Below are positions 27,088 through 35,832 of a stretch of 64,000 nucleotides of DNA, piece by piece. The stretch spans positions 1 to 64,000 of the forward strand of contig SUZH01000008.1 in NCBI GenBank assembly GCA_015060045.1, read 5' to 3'. The position numbers were made by a program, and so were the translations under genes. The notes below the pieces were generated by a model, which did not search any database, was not told where the DNA came from, and was given only the letters and a program-made list of their open reading frames with translations. Origin of the DNA: Rikenellaceae bacterium. GTDB lineage: Bacteria > Bacteroidota > Bacteroidia > Bacteroidales > Rikenellaceae. Numbering within the stretch: the stretch's first letter is position 1; each line of letters begins with the position of its first letter.

Positions 27088-28500
27088 TTAGTTGCCGCCA
27101 TTCTCCACGTGGAAGATGGGCGAAGTGGTCTTCTGCTCCGAGCGGTAGAACTGAATGGCGCTGTCGTTCATTTTCGGATATTGGCTGTTCAGCATCTTGA
27201 TCATCTCGGCACCTGCCCAAACGACGGGGCCATAGCCGTGAGCCGCATAGACATTCACGGGGCGGTAGTAGTAGAAGGCGGGGTCGAAGGCCATACCCGT
27301 ACCTACGCAGGTGTTCTCAACCTGACCCAGGTCATTGATCTGCGTCGTCACACCGTGCCAGCCGAGCTGTGCCACAGGGCCGTAGGCCATCGGGTCGATC
27401 CAACCCTTGTTGATGGCGTGGGCGATGCAGTAGACGTAGATGGCCGTAGCCGAAGTCTCGAGGTACGAATCGTTGCGATCCAAGAGTTGGTGCCACAGAC
27501 CCTCACCGCTCTGGCAGGCGGCTAAGCCGCGTACATGCTCGCGGAAGAGCTCCAGGATCTGATCGCGACCCGGGTAGTTCTCGGGCAGCACGTCCAGCAC
27601 CTCGCTCATGGTCAGCAGTGCCCAACCGTTGGCGCGACCCCAGTGGAAGGCGGGGTGATCCTGCATTCCCTCTACCCAGCCGTGGCGGAAGAGCTTCTTC
27701 TCGGGAACCCACATGCGCTCGGCAAACTGCAGCACCTGGCGCACCGCCTCGCTCATGCAGGCCTGCTGCTTCTCCTCGTTGAGGAGCGAGTACCAAGCGA
27801 TGGGCGGGATACCCATGAACATATCGTCGAGCCAAAGGGTGTTGTGCTGCGGACGCGTACGGGCAAAGGTGCCGTCAGCGAGGCGGTACTCCTTGTTGAG
27901 GATGAAATCCATGTAGTTATCAATCAGTGCATTGAGTTCCAACGAAGGCTCGGCCAATTGTGCCTTTACCATCGCGGCACACACGGCACCGGCATCATCC
28001 AGCGCGTGGGGCGTGAGGATCTGGCGCATCTGCGGATCGATCTTCTCACCCTTGTCGAGTAGGGCACGGAAATGGGGTGCAACGGCTGCGAGGAACTTGA
28101 AGCGGTCGGCCACATAGTTGTAGTAGGCCTCGTCGCCCGTAGCCTCGGCGGCGGTCAGCATGGCCGAGTAGGTGACACCCCACTCGTAGCTGGCCAGGCG
28201 ATAGGCGCCACGCTCGAGCTGGGCATCGGTCGTGATCTGTGCATAATCGGTAATCTCCTCGCCCGTCGTCTTGCTTACCACGCGCGTCGGGGTGCTCTTC
28301 TCGAGGTAGTGCAGGACGCGATCCAGGTCCTCCTTGATCTCCTCGGTCGTGAGCGGACCGTAGGGGGTGTTGTAGGCGGGTTGTAGCAGGTGCAACGGTG
28401 TGTTCGAGTCGTTCTGCACCTCTTTCGTCTGCTCTACGCAGGCCCCCATGCCGATGAGTGACGCGAGGGCGGTCATTAAGCTGATTTTCTTCAGATTCAT
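27088..28500 (-). CDS. GH105-like glycoside hydrolase, putative lipoprotein
   Basis: Lipobox SLIGMGACVEQ; LWLDDMFMGIPPIAWYSLL, FHWGRANGWALLTMSEVLDVLP. Confidence 0.88.
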   Translation of the reverse strand: MNLKKISLMTALASLIGMGACVEQTKEVQNDSNTPLHLLQPAYNTPYGPLTTEEIKEDLDRVLHYLEKSTPTRVVSKTTGEEITDYAQITTDAQLERGAYRLASYEWGVTYSAMLTAAEATGDEAYYNYVADRFKFLAAVAPHFRALLDKGEKIDPQMRQILTPHALDDAGAVCAAMVKAQLAEPSLELNALIDNYMDFILNKEYRLADGTFARTRPQHNTLWLDDMFMGIPPIAWYSLLNEEKQQACMSEAVRQVLQFAERMWVPEKKLFRHGWVEGMQDHPAFHWGRANGWALLTMSEVLDVLPENYPGRDQILELFREHVRGLAACQSGEGLWHQLLDRNDSYLETSATAIYVYCIAHAINKGWIDPMAYGPVAQLGWHGVTTQINDLGQVENTCVGTGMAFDPAFYYYRPVNVYAAHGYGPVVWAGAEMIKMLNSQYPKMNDSAIQFYRSEQKTTSPIFHVENGGN

Positions 28501-28521
28501 AGCGTTTGTATTAGATGGTTT

Positions 28522-30420
28522 TTAGAATTTATAGCCTCGGAAAACGCCCTCCTTCAGGTCGGCTCCGAAGTAGAAACCGGGCTGGGTGGGCTGGTTGTAG
28601 GCCACGTTCTGCGTGGCAATGCTGATGCGGTAGACGGGATCCTCTAAGAAGGTGTGGAAGCGGTACACGGTCGGGATGCGCGTCACATAAAGGCGCAGCG
28701 ACGAATCATCCTCCGCGCGCAACAGCACCTCCTCGCGCCAGTCGCCCACCAGGTCGCCCTGCAGGCAGGGGTTGGCCTTCGTGCCGTTGATCGACGTGGC
28801 ACCGTTGAAGATCATGATCGGACGGCAGACATCCTCCTCCCAATCGTACTTCGTGACACGGTTCTTATCCAGCAGCTCACGCAGCAGATCGCCATCCCAC
28901 CAAAGGCCCATATTGACCGAGAAGGAGTCGATCGAGGGACGAATCACCTTTCCTTGGATATCGCGGATGCCGCCCGAATCGAGCGACCACATCTCAACAC
29001 CTTTGTGGCGCGGATCGACGTCGGCCGCCATGCAGCGACCTACATCCATCTTGCTCTTGACCTGGAACAGTACCTCGCCCGTGGCGGCATCGCGGAACGA
29101 AGAGCCGTCACGATGATTCTCGTGGCAATCCCACACCTGCAGCCCCTGCATGTCGGGGGCGAACTGCATCAGGTGCATCGCATCGCCGTGGCCCATGCGG
29201 GTCGAGTAGAGCCCCTCGCCGTTGTGATCGATGGCGCACGAGCCGTAGATAATCTCGTCGCAGCCGTCACCATCCACGTCTCCTACGCGCAGGTTGTGGT
29301 TGCCCTGTCCGGCATAGGCCTCGTTCCCGGCCGTGTTGCTGTCGAAGATCCAGCGCTCCTTGAGCTCCTTGCCATCCCAATCGAAGGCGGCCAGGACGGT
29401 ACGCGTATAGTAGCCGCGGCACATCACCACGCTCGGGTGCACGCCATCGAGGTAGGCCACGCAGGCCAGGAAACGGTCGCTGCGGTTGGCGCGCGTATCT
29501 CCCCAATCGGCCAGGTTGCCACGTGCGGGGGCATAGTCGATCGTCTGCATCGCCTCACCCGTACGGCCGTTAAAGACCGTGAGATACTCGTTGCCGGTCA
29601 GGATGCGACCCTGGTTGCGGGGCGTATGACCGGGGAACTCATCACTCGTAAAGCCCTTTTCGCGGTAGTCGGCCGAGGCATCGCCAATGACCTTGCCCGT
29701 GCCATCCACCGTGCCGTCCGAGGTCTTCATTACCACCTCGGCGCAGTTGTCGCCATCGAGGTCGAAGACCATGAACTGCGTGTAATGTGCGCCGGCACGG
29801 ACGTTGTGGCCTAAGTCGATGCGCCAAAGGTGCTCGCCCGTAAGACGGTAGCAGTCGAAAATGACGTTGCCCGTATAGCCGTCGTGGGCATTGTCGTGGG
29901 CATTCGAGGGATTCCATTTGAGGATGATCTCAAACTCCCCATCGCCATCCACGTCACCCATCGAGGCATCGTTGGCGCTGTAGGTGTAGCTATCGCCGGC
30001 CGGAGTTACGCCGTCGGCGGGTTTATTCAGCGGGATGTCGATATAGCCAATCGGGGCGTTGGCCGGCAGCGAGTAGTGGCCGCTGAGCTGATCGCTCTCT
30101 ACGCCATCCACGACCGCCTTTACGGTGTAGCGCGCAGCATCCGTTCCGCTATAGGTATCGCGGTAGAAGGTACCCGTCGAGGCGGGAACTTCGGCGATCT
30201 TCTGGCCGTTGCGGTAGATGTTGAACGAGGTCGAGATCGGATCCGCCGAGAGGTAACGCCACGAAAGTGCCACCTCGGAGGGATTCTCGCGGACGGCAAC
30301 CACGCCACGTCCCAATTTTTCACGTTTCAGTTCGGAATAGTTGTAGTTGGGCTGTGCTACAGCTACAGTGGCTACAAAAAGGGCAATCGCTACGCCCAAG
30401 AAGTGCTTCATCGTGCTCAT
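28522..30420 (-). CDS. PL11 rhamnogalacturonan lyase
   Basis: LGRGVVAVRENPSEVALSWRYLSADPISTSFNIYRNG; DLDGDNCAEVVMKTSDGTVDG; GDWREEVLLRAEDDSSLRLYVT. Confidence 0.94.
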   Translation of the reverse strand: MSTMKHFLGVAIALFVATVAVAQPNYNYSELKREKLGRGVVAVRENPSEVALSWRYLSADPISTSFNIYRNGQKIAEVPASTGTFYRDTYSGTDAARYTVKAVVDGVESDQLSGHYSLPANAPIGYIDIPLNKPADGVTPAGDSYTYSANDASMGDVDGDGEFEIILKWNPSNAHDNAHDGYTGNVIFDCYRLTGEHLWRIDLGHNVRAGAHYTQFMVFDLDGDNCAEVVMKTSDGTVDGTGKVIGDASADYREKGFTSDEFPGHTPRNQGRILTGNEYLTVFNGRTGEAMQTIDYAPARGNLADWGDTRANRSDRFLACVAYLDGVHPSVVMCRGYYTRTVLAAFDWDGKELKERWIFDSNTAGNEAYAGQGNHNLRVGDVDGDGCDEIIYGSCAIDHNGEGLYSTRMGHGDAMHLMQFAPDMQGLQVWDCHENHRDGSSFRDAATGEVLFQVKSKMDVGRCMAADVDPRHKGVEMWSLDSGGIRDIQGKVIRPSIDSFSVNMGLWWDGDLLRELLDKNRVTKYDWEEDVCRPIMIFNGATSINGTKANPCLQGDLVGDWREEVLLRAEDDSSLRLYVTRIPTVYRFHTFLEDPVYRISIATQNVAYNQPTQPGFYFGADLKEGVFRGYKF

Positions 30421-31799
30421 GATTCGGTTATTTTAGTGTAATTGACATTTGTTTCGGTTACCTGCTCGGCGTTTACGACACGCTTCACGAATTCGGTGAC
30501 TTCGCCGACGGTTACGTTCTTCAGCTCGACCTCTTGGATCGGACGGCGGGCATCGCCCTTCAGGTCGTAGATGGCCTGGGTGCGCTCACACGTTACGTCC
30601 TCCATGTAGAGGCCGCGGATGCGTGTGATGCTGTCTTGGTAGGTGGGGACCAAGTGTCGCCATTGGTATAAGACATCCATATCGACCTCCATCACGCGCT
30701 GCATCGCTTTGGCCTTGACGCGCTTCATCCAGATGTTCTCGACAAAACCGCCACGACGGTGGTTCGTCTTGACGAAGAAGAGGCGGAAGACCGAGTCGCG
30801 CACCTCGCAATCGTGCATGTAGACATTGCGTACACCCCCCGACATCTCGCTGCCGATGCCCAGCAGGACGTGGCCTTGCAGTACGGTGCAGTTGCGGATA
30901 ACGATGTTCTCCGAGGGGGTGTTGAGTCGCCAAGCATCCTGGTTGCGACCCGCCTTGATCACCACGGCATCGTCGCCTTGGTCAAATTGGCAATCCTCGA
31001 TGAGGAAGTTGCGGCTCATCTCAATATCTACGCCGTCGTTGTTGTGGCCGTGGGCGTAGACATCGAGGTTGCGGACAATACCGCCATCACACAGATAGAG
31101 GTGGATGGTCCAGAAGGGGCTTTCGCGGATCTTGAAGCTGTCGAGCAGGACATTTTTGCAACGGTTGAAGTGAATCAGGTGGGGGCGCATGTTGTTCTCG
31201 CCCACAGCCATCTGGCGCTCCTCGACGGGCACATCGGTCGAAGCCATCGTGTAGAGCTGCTTGAGTGCCTCCATGTGCGGCTCGGGGCGCTTGAACCAGG
31301 TGCGCCAGTTATCCATGATGGGGGCGAGCGTACCCGTACCCGTGATGGCTACATTTTCGCACTCAAAGGCGTAGAGCAGGGGCGAGTAGTTGTAGCACTC
31401 CAATCCCTCCCACGAGGTCATCACGGCCGGCAGATAGTCTGCCGGATTATCCGTAAAGCGGAGCGTAGCACCCTCGGCCAGGTGCAGGTTTACGTTGCTC
31501 TTGAAATGGATCGGGCCGGTGAGCCACTCGCCTGCGGGTACGATCACACGCCCGCCTCCCGCCTTGTTGCAGGCTTCGATTGCGCGGGCGATCGCCTTCG
31601 TGTTGATCACTTCACCACCGGCAACGGCTCCGTAATCGGCGATCGAGAAATCTTGTGCCGGGAAGATGCACTCCCGAATCCCCTCCATCGCAAAGGGGGC
31701 ATCGACTTCGATCGTTTTGTAGCTTACCACCGGGTGCGAACATCCTCCCGACATGAGGACGGCCAGCAGAGCCGCTACATGCAATAAGTATCTTCTCAT
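30417..31799 (-). CDS. GH28 family glycoside hydrolase, putative lipoprotein
   Basis: Lipobox LMSGGCSHP; FSIADYGAVAGGEVINTKAIARAIEACNKAGGGRVIVPAGEWLTGPIHFKSNVNLHL; NNDGVDIEMSRNFLIEDCQFDQGDDAVVIKAGRN. Confidence 0.93.
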   Translation of the reverse strand: MRRYLLHVAALLAVLMSGGCSHPVVSYKTIEVDAPFAMEGIRECIFPAQDFSIADYGAVAGGEVINTKAIARAIEACNKAGGGRVIVPAGEWLTGPIHFKSNVNLHLAEGATLRFTDNPADYLPAVMTSWEGLECYNYSPLLYAFECENVAITGTGTLAPIMDNWRTWFKRPEPHMEALKQLYTMASTDVPVEERQMAVGENNMRPHLIHFNRCKNVLLDSFKIRESPFWTIHLYLCDGGIVRNLDVYAHGHNNDGVDIEMSRNFLIEDCQFDQGDDAVVIKAGRNQDAWRLNTPSENIVIRNCTVLQGHVLLGIGSEMSGGVRNVYMHDCEVRDSVFRLFFVKTNHRRGGFVENIWMKRVKAKAMQRVMEVDMDVLYQWRHLVPTYQDSITRIRGLYMEDVTCERTQAIYDLKGDARRPIQEVELKNVTVGEVTEFVKRVVNAEQVTETNVNYTKITES

Positions 31800-31810
31800 G
31801 GTGTTTTAGG

Positions 31811-34159
31811 TTATTCGGTTTTTGGGTCGTAGAGGTAAATCTGATCCAGCACAACCCCTTCGTCCAAGGCCGTAAAGGTCAGGCGGTGTCGCTTTTGCGG
31901 TGTGACGGGAAGTGTTACGCGGCGCACGGCCTGGTTGGTCAGTACATTGACCTTCCACTCCTCGCTTCGGCCGCGCGTTTCGTAGGCAATCGGGTCGGTC
32001 GAGTGACCGTCGAGCGCGAGGGTAAAGCGTAGCTGCTCCTCGATCGGGTGGTTGGGCAGAAGGCGTACTTCGATCTCCACCGAGTCGGCCTTCAGGCCTG
32101 CACACTCGAACTCGATCGTTTGCCCTTTCGCCACGGCTACGGCCTTCTCCTCATAGCCCAATCCTTCGCACCGCGTGGGCGAACCCGATGTGCAATCCGC
32201 ACCATTCCATTTGGCTAACGGTGTCCGAGGTTGAGGCAACTCACGCTCGGCCGTGTCGCGCTTGACGCGATCGAAAACGGGCAGACGGCGCGGGCGGAAA
32301 TCCATGATGTGATTCCACTTGGGCGTGTTGTAAAGTCGGGTCAGCGAGTCGATACGGTCGTAGGCACGGTCGCTCTCCGCCCAATCGGCTTTGCCGTGGC
32401 GGGCCAGCTGTGCCTTGAGCAACTTCTCGTTCATCAGCGAAGCCGCCTCGACGGGGTATTTGACGAGTTGGAAGTAGCTCGCCTGCTTCTCCTCGGGAAT
32501 CGAGCGCTCGGCTCGATTGACCGCCTCGGTCAGTTGTTCGTAGGCCGCAAGGCGTGTACGGATCTCCTCCTCACTCCAGGGTAGGTCGCACACGATTTTG
32601 TATTTCGGGTCACGCTCCTCGGTACGCGTATTACCCATAAATTCGGGTTTGCGGATGTAGGCCAGGCGGTAGTGCTCCTGCATGACGGGCGCGAGGCGCG
32701 AGGCGATTTTTGCGCCAAACTCACGTTCGAGGAAGGCGCATTGATGAGCCTTCACGCCCAGCTTCTGGACTGCCTCGGGATTCCAGGCCAGGTCGAGGAA
32801 CAGCTCGATTTGGTACTCCAACGGTTTGATATCGCCCACATTGAGCACCCACATCTTTTGGATGCCCCGCTCGTAGGCCTTCGTCATCTCGTGGTAGATG
32901 AGCGAGGGGTGTGCCGTGCCGAGCCAAAGGTAGTCGTGCGGACGCCCCCAATAGGAGGCGTGGTAATAGACGCCGTTGCCACCCTTGCGGGTACGCTCCT
33001 CGGGGGTGGGGAAGTGACGGATATAGCCGTAGTTGTCGTCGCACCACATGAGCGTTACCTCGTCGGGCACCTCCAACCCTGCATGGTAGATATCCAGGAC
33101 CTCCTTGTAGGGGATGAAGACCTGCGGAACTTGCGTAACATCCTCATTAACATAGCGCGCAAGCAGTTCGCGTTGATCCTTCAGCACGCGTGTAAGAACA
33201 GCCTTCTGCTCCTCGATGGTTTTTGCGCCATTCATCGCGCCATCGTGCACGCCACGCATGCCGAGCGTATAGAGGTTGTCCGATCCGGCCACCTGCTGCG
33301 TGCGCTCCTCCCAGAAAGCGAGGACGTTACGGCTGTTGTGGACATAATCGTAATCGCCCACGCCATCGCGTCGCCACTCGCCATTCGTGTTGCGCATCAT
33401 CGGCTCGCAGTGCGAGGTGCCGATGTAGATGCCGAAACGGTCGGCCACCTCCTGGTTGCCGGGCGTGAAGTAGAACGGAACGGTGCATTCGTGCATCGCC
33501 GGCCAGAAGGTGTTGGCACGCAGGCGCAGCAGCAGCTCGAAGATGCGCTCGTGGCTCTTCGGACCGATCTGTCCCTCCACCTCGCTTGGTTCGTAATTCT
33601 TCCAACTCCAGGGAGTTAAGCCCCAATCCTCGTCGTTGAGGAAGATACCGCGATAGGCCACCGCAGGGGCTTGTGTGTTGCGGTAATCGAGCGGCAACTG
33701 AAAGCGCAATCGCTTCCGTGGCGTCGCATCGGCCCACCACTCCCAGGGCGATACACCGATCAGGCGCGAAAGCTCCATGACGCCGTAGGCCGTGCCGCGC
33801 TTGTCGCTACCGGCAATGACCAAACGTCCGTCAGGCGCAACCGCCAGCAGGAAGGCCTCGTGCTGTCCCTCCAGCGGGGAGAGATCGAGTCCTGCTTGGT
33901 TGAGCAGCGTACTTTGGCCGAGTGTGCCGACGAGGATCATCGCCTCGTTGTGCGTGGCGGTGAGGCGGATGTCGGATGACAAGACTGCCTCCACGTCGCG
34001 CTCCAGGAGCCCGAGTGCTGTGTGTACCACCTGCTCCTCCGAGTCGCTGCAGGCGATCGTAATCTCTTCGCCCGCTTGAAGGACAAAGTCAGGGCGGGTG
34101 CAAGCTGCGAGGGCCAATACGATCAGCATCAAAAGCGGGAAGCGATGTTTGCGGTGCAT
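31811..34159 (-). CDS. GH115-type glycoside hydrolase (alpha-glucuronidase family), putative lipoprotein
   Basis: VAYRGIFLNDEDWGLTPWSWKNYEPSE, LLRLRANTFWPAMHECTVPFYFTPGNQEVADRFGIYIGTSHCEPMMRN, MWCDDNYGYIRHFP. Confidence 0.92.
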   Translation of the reverse strand: MHRKHRFPLLMLIVLALAACTRPDFVLQAGEEITIACSDSEEQVVHTALGLLERDVEAVLSSDIRLTATHNEAMILVGTLGQSTLLNQAGLDLSPLEGQHEAFLLAVAPDGRLVIAGSDKRGTAYGVMELSRLIGVSPWEWWADATPRKRLRFQLPLDYRNTQAPAVAYRGIFLNDEDWGLTPWSWKNYEPSEVEGQIGPKSHERIFELLLRLRANTFWPAMHECTVPFYFTPGNQEVADRFGIYIGTSHCEPMMRNTNGEWRRDGVGDYDYVHNSRNVLAFWEERTQQVAGSDNLYTLGMRGVHDGAMNGAKTIEEQKAVLTRVLKDQRELLARYVNEDVTQVPQVFIPYKEVLDIYHAGLEVPDEVTLMWCDDNYGYIRHFPTPEERTRKGGNGVYYHASYWGRPHDYLWLGTAHPSLIYHEMTKAYERGIQKMWVLNVGDIKPLEYQIELFLDLAWNPEAVQKLGVKAHQCAFLEREFGAKIASRLAPVMQEHYRLAYIRKPEFMGNTRTEERDPKYKIVCDLPWSEEEIRTRLAAYEQLTEAVNRAERSIPEEKQASYFQLVKYPVEAASLMNEKLLKAQLARHGKADWAESDRAYDRIDSLTRLYNTPKWNHIMDFRPRRLPVFDRVKRDTAERELPQPRTPLAKWNGADCTSGSPTRCEGLGYEEKAVAVAKGQTIEFECAGLKADSVEIEVRLLPNHPIEEQLRFTLALDGHSTDPIAYETRGRSEEWKVNVLTNQAVRRVTLPVTPQKRHRLTFTALDEGVVLDQIYLYDPKTE

Positions 34160-34172
34160 CGTGGTGCGATAT

Positions 34173-35816
34173 TTATTTTAGGTATTCCTTCAGCGGGCAA
34201 TCGGTCGCCTGCAGCCCCTCGGCAATACTTTGGGCGTTGAGTCGTGCACCCTTGAGCGAGGAGTGGGTATGGTCGCGGTTGAAGTACTCGCCCACGACAC
34301 GCAGCCCCTCTTCGTAGCCCATCTTCTCGAGCTTGTCGCCCGTGATTTTGTTCAGGTCGATGAAGTAGGCCCCGGCCTGCTCGGCCGCCTCGCGCGTCCA
34401 CTTGCCGAACGAATTGGTGTTGCGCTGAATCTTGCCGTTGTCGAACATGTTGCGCGGCGTGTGGCTCAGGACGATCGGAATAGCCCCCTTCTCTTTGGCA
34501 TCCATGATGAACTTGCGCAGGTACCAGCCGAAGGTGTAGATCACCTGGTACATGCCCGTCTTCTCCATCTTGAAGACCTTGCTTTCGTAACCCGCGCCCG
34601 GAAGCTCGGCACGTGCCTTGCCCGTGTTGATGGCGCCGGCATCGTTGTGACCAAACTGAATCAGTACGAAGTCGCCCGGTTGCAGGGCGTTATAGACCTT
34701 GTCCCAACGACCCTCGTCGAGGAATGTGCGGGCACTGCGACCCGCCATGGCGTGGTTCTCGACCGTGATTCGCTCCTCGTCGAAGAGTTCGTGAATCACG
34801 CTGCCCCAGCCCCACATGCCATCTTCCTCCGTATCGCGGTTCTTGACCGTGCTGTCGCCAATCGTGAAGAGCATCGGGATTCCCTCGCGGCGGGTAGCCC
34901 CCGTCAGCGTATCCTTTTCGATCGGCTTGAGGTAGCGGGCCAGCTCCAACTCCTTGCAGGCACGGATACCCTCGGCGGCCGACTCGGCATTGACGCGGGC
35001 ACCAAAGGCGCTCGTGTGGATGCGGTCGAGGTAGAACATGTACTTCACCTTCTCCTTGCCGAACTTCTCGAACTTTTGGGCCGTGATCTCGTTCAGGTCG
35101 ATGAAGGGGATGCGCTCCTTCTTGGCTACCTGCTTGGCCCAAAGACCGAAAGTCTCGTTCACGCGCGTAATAATGGTGCTGTCGGCATCCTCCCAGGCGT
35201 TGCGCGGGGTGAGCGACATGAGGATCGGATGCGCTCCCTTTGCCTTCACGTCGGCAATGTAGCGACGCATATACTCGCCAAAAGTGTAGACCGTCTCCTT
35301 GACGCCCGTCTCTTGAATCGTCACGTCGAGCGTCTCTTTGCCGATACCGGGGATCGAGGCGCGGGCACGACCGTGGTCATAGGGCCCGTTGTCGTTGTGT
35401 CCCAGCTCGATGATTACCCAGTCGCCCTTGCGGATGCCCTTCAGGACATCGGGCCACAGACGGTTGTAGAAGGTGCGGCTGCTCGTGCCACCCAGGGCGT
35501 GGTTCTCGACCGTGATTTGCTCTTCGTCGAAATACTCATGTGCAAAGTATCCCCAGCCCCATTGGCCGTTGTTGCCGTTGCCGAGCGTACCGGTGCGCAT
35601 CGTCGAGTTGCCGACAAGGAACAGCACGGGGTTCTCCCCCTTGCGGCTTGAGCCCGAAACGGGGCGTGCCGTGCGGGCAATGTTGAGGCTGTCGAGCGTG
35701 TTGTCGACCACTTGATTGACATCCTTCATCGGGGCGCTGACCTTGTTTTGCGCCTGAGAGCCAAAACCTACGCCGAGGGCGCACAACAGGCCAAGGCAAA
35801 GTTTGAAACATTTCAT
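34173..35816 (-). CDS. Tandem SGNH/CE12-type rhamnogalacturonan acetylesterase
   Basis: Two SGNH modules: VGNSTMRTG...ELGHNDNGP...DRIHTS and IGDSTVKNR...QFGHNDAGA...DHTHSS. Confidence 0.88.
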   Translation of the reverse strand: MKCFKLCLGLLCALGVGFGSQAQNKVSAPMKDVNQVVDNTLDSLNIARTARPVSGSSRKGENPVLFLVGNSTMRTGTLGNGNNGQWGWGYFAHEYFDEEQITVENHALGGTSSRTFYNRLWPDVLKGIRKGDWVIIELGHNDNGPYDHGRARASIPGIGKETLDVTIQETGVKETVYTFGEYMRRYIADVKAKGAHPILMSLTPRNAWEDADSTIITRVNETFGLWAKQVAKKERIPFIDLNEITAQKFEKFGKEKVKYMFYLDRIHTSAFGARVNAESAAEGIRACKELELARYLKPIEKDTLTGATRREGIPMLFTIGDSTVKNRDTEEDGMWGWGSVIHELFDEERITVENHAMAGRSARTFLDEGRWDKVYNALQPGDFVLIQFGHNDAGAINTGKARAELPGAGYESKVFKMEKTGMYQVIYTFGWYLRKFIMDAKEKGAIPIVLSHTPRNMFDNGKIQRNTNSFGKWTREAAEQAGAYFIDLNKITGDKLEKMGYEEGLRVVGEYFNRDHTHSSLKGARLNAQSIAEGLQATDCPLKEYLK

Positions 35817-35832
35817 GGTATAGTGTTTTTGT

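Noticed and set aside
31811-34159. Interpretation of the locus as a xylan PUL because of GH115
   Set aside because: No GH10, GH30, GH67 or xylanase-type genes; all other enzymes point to rhamnogalacturonan.
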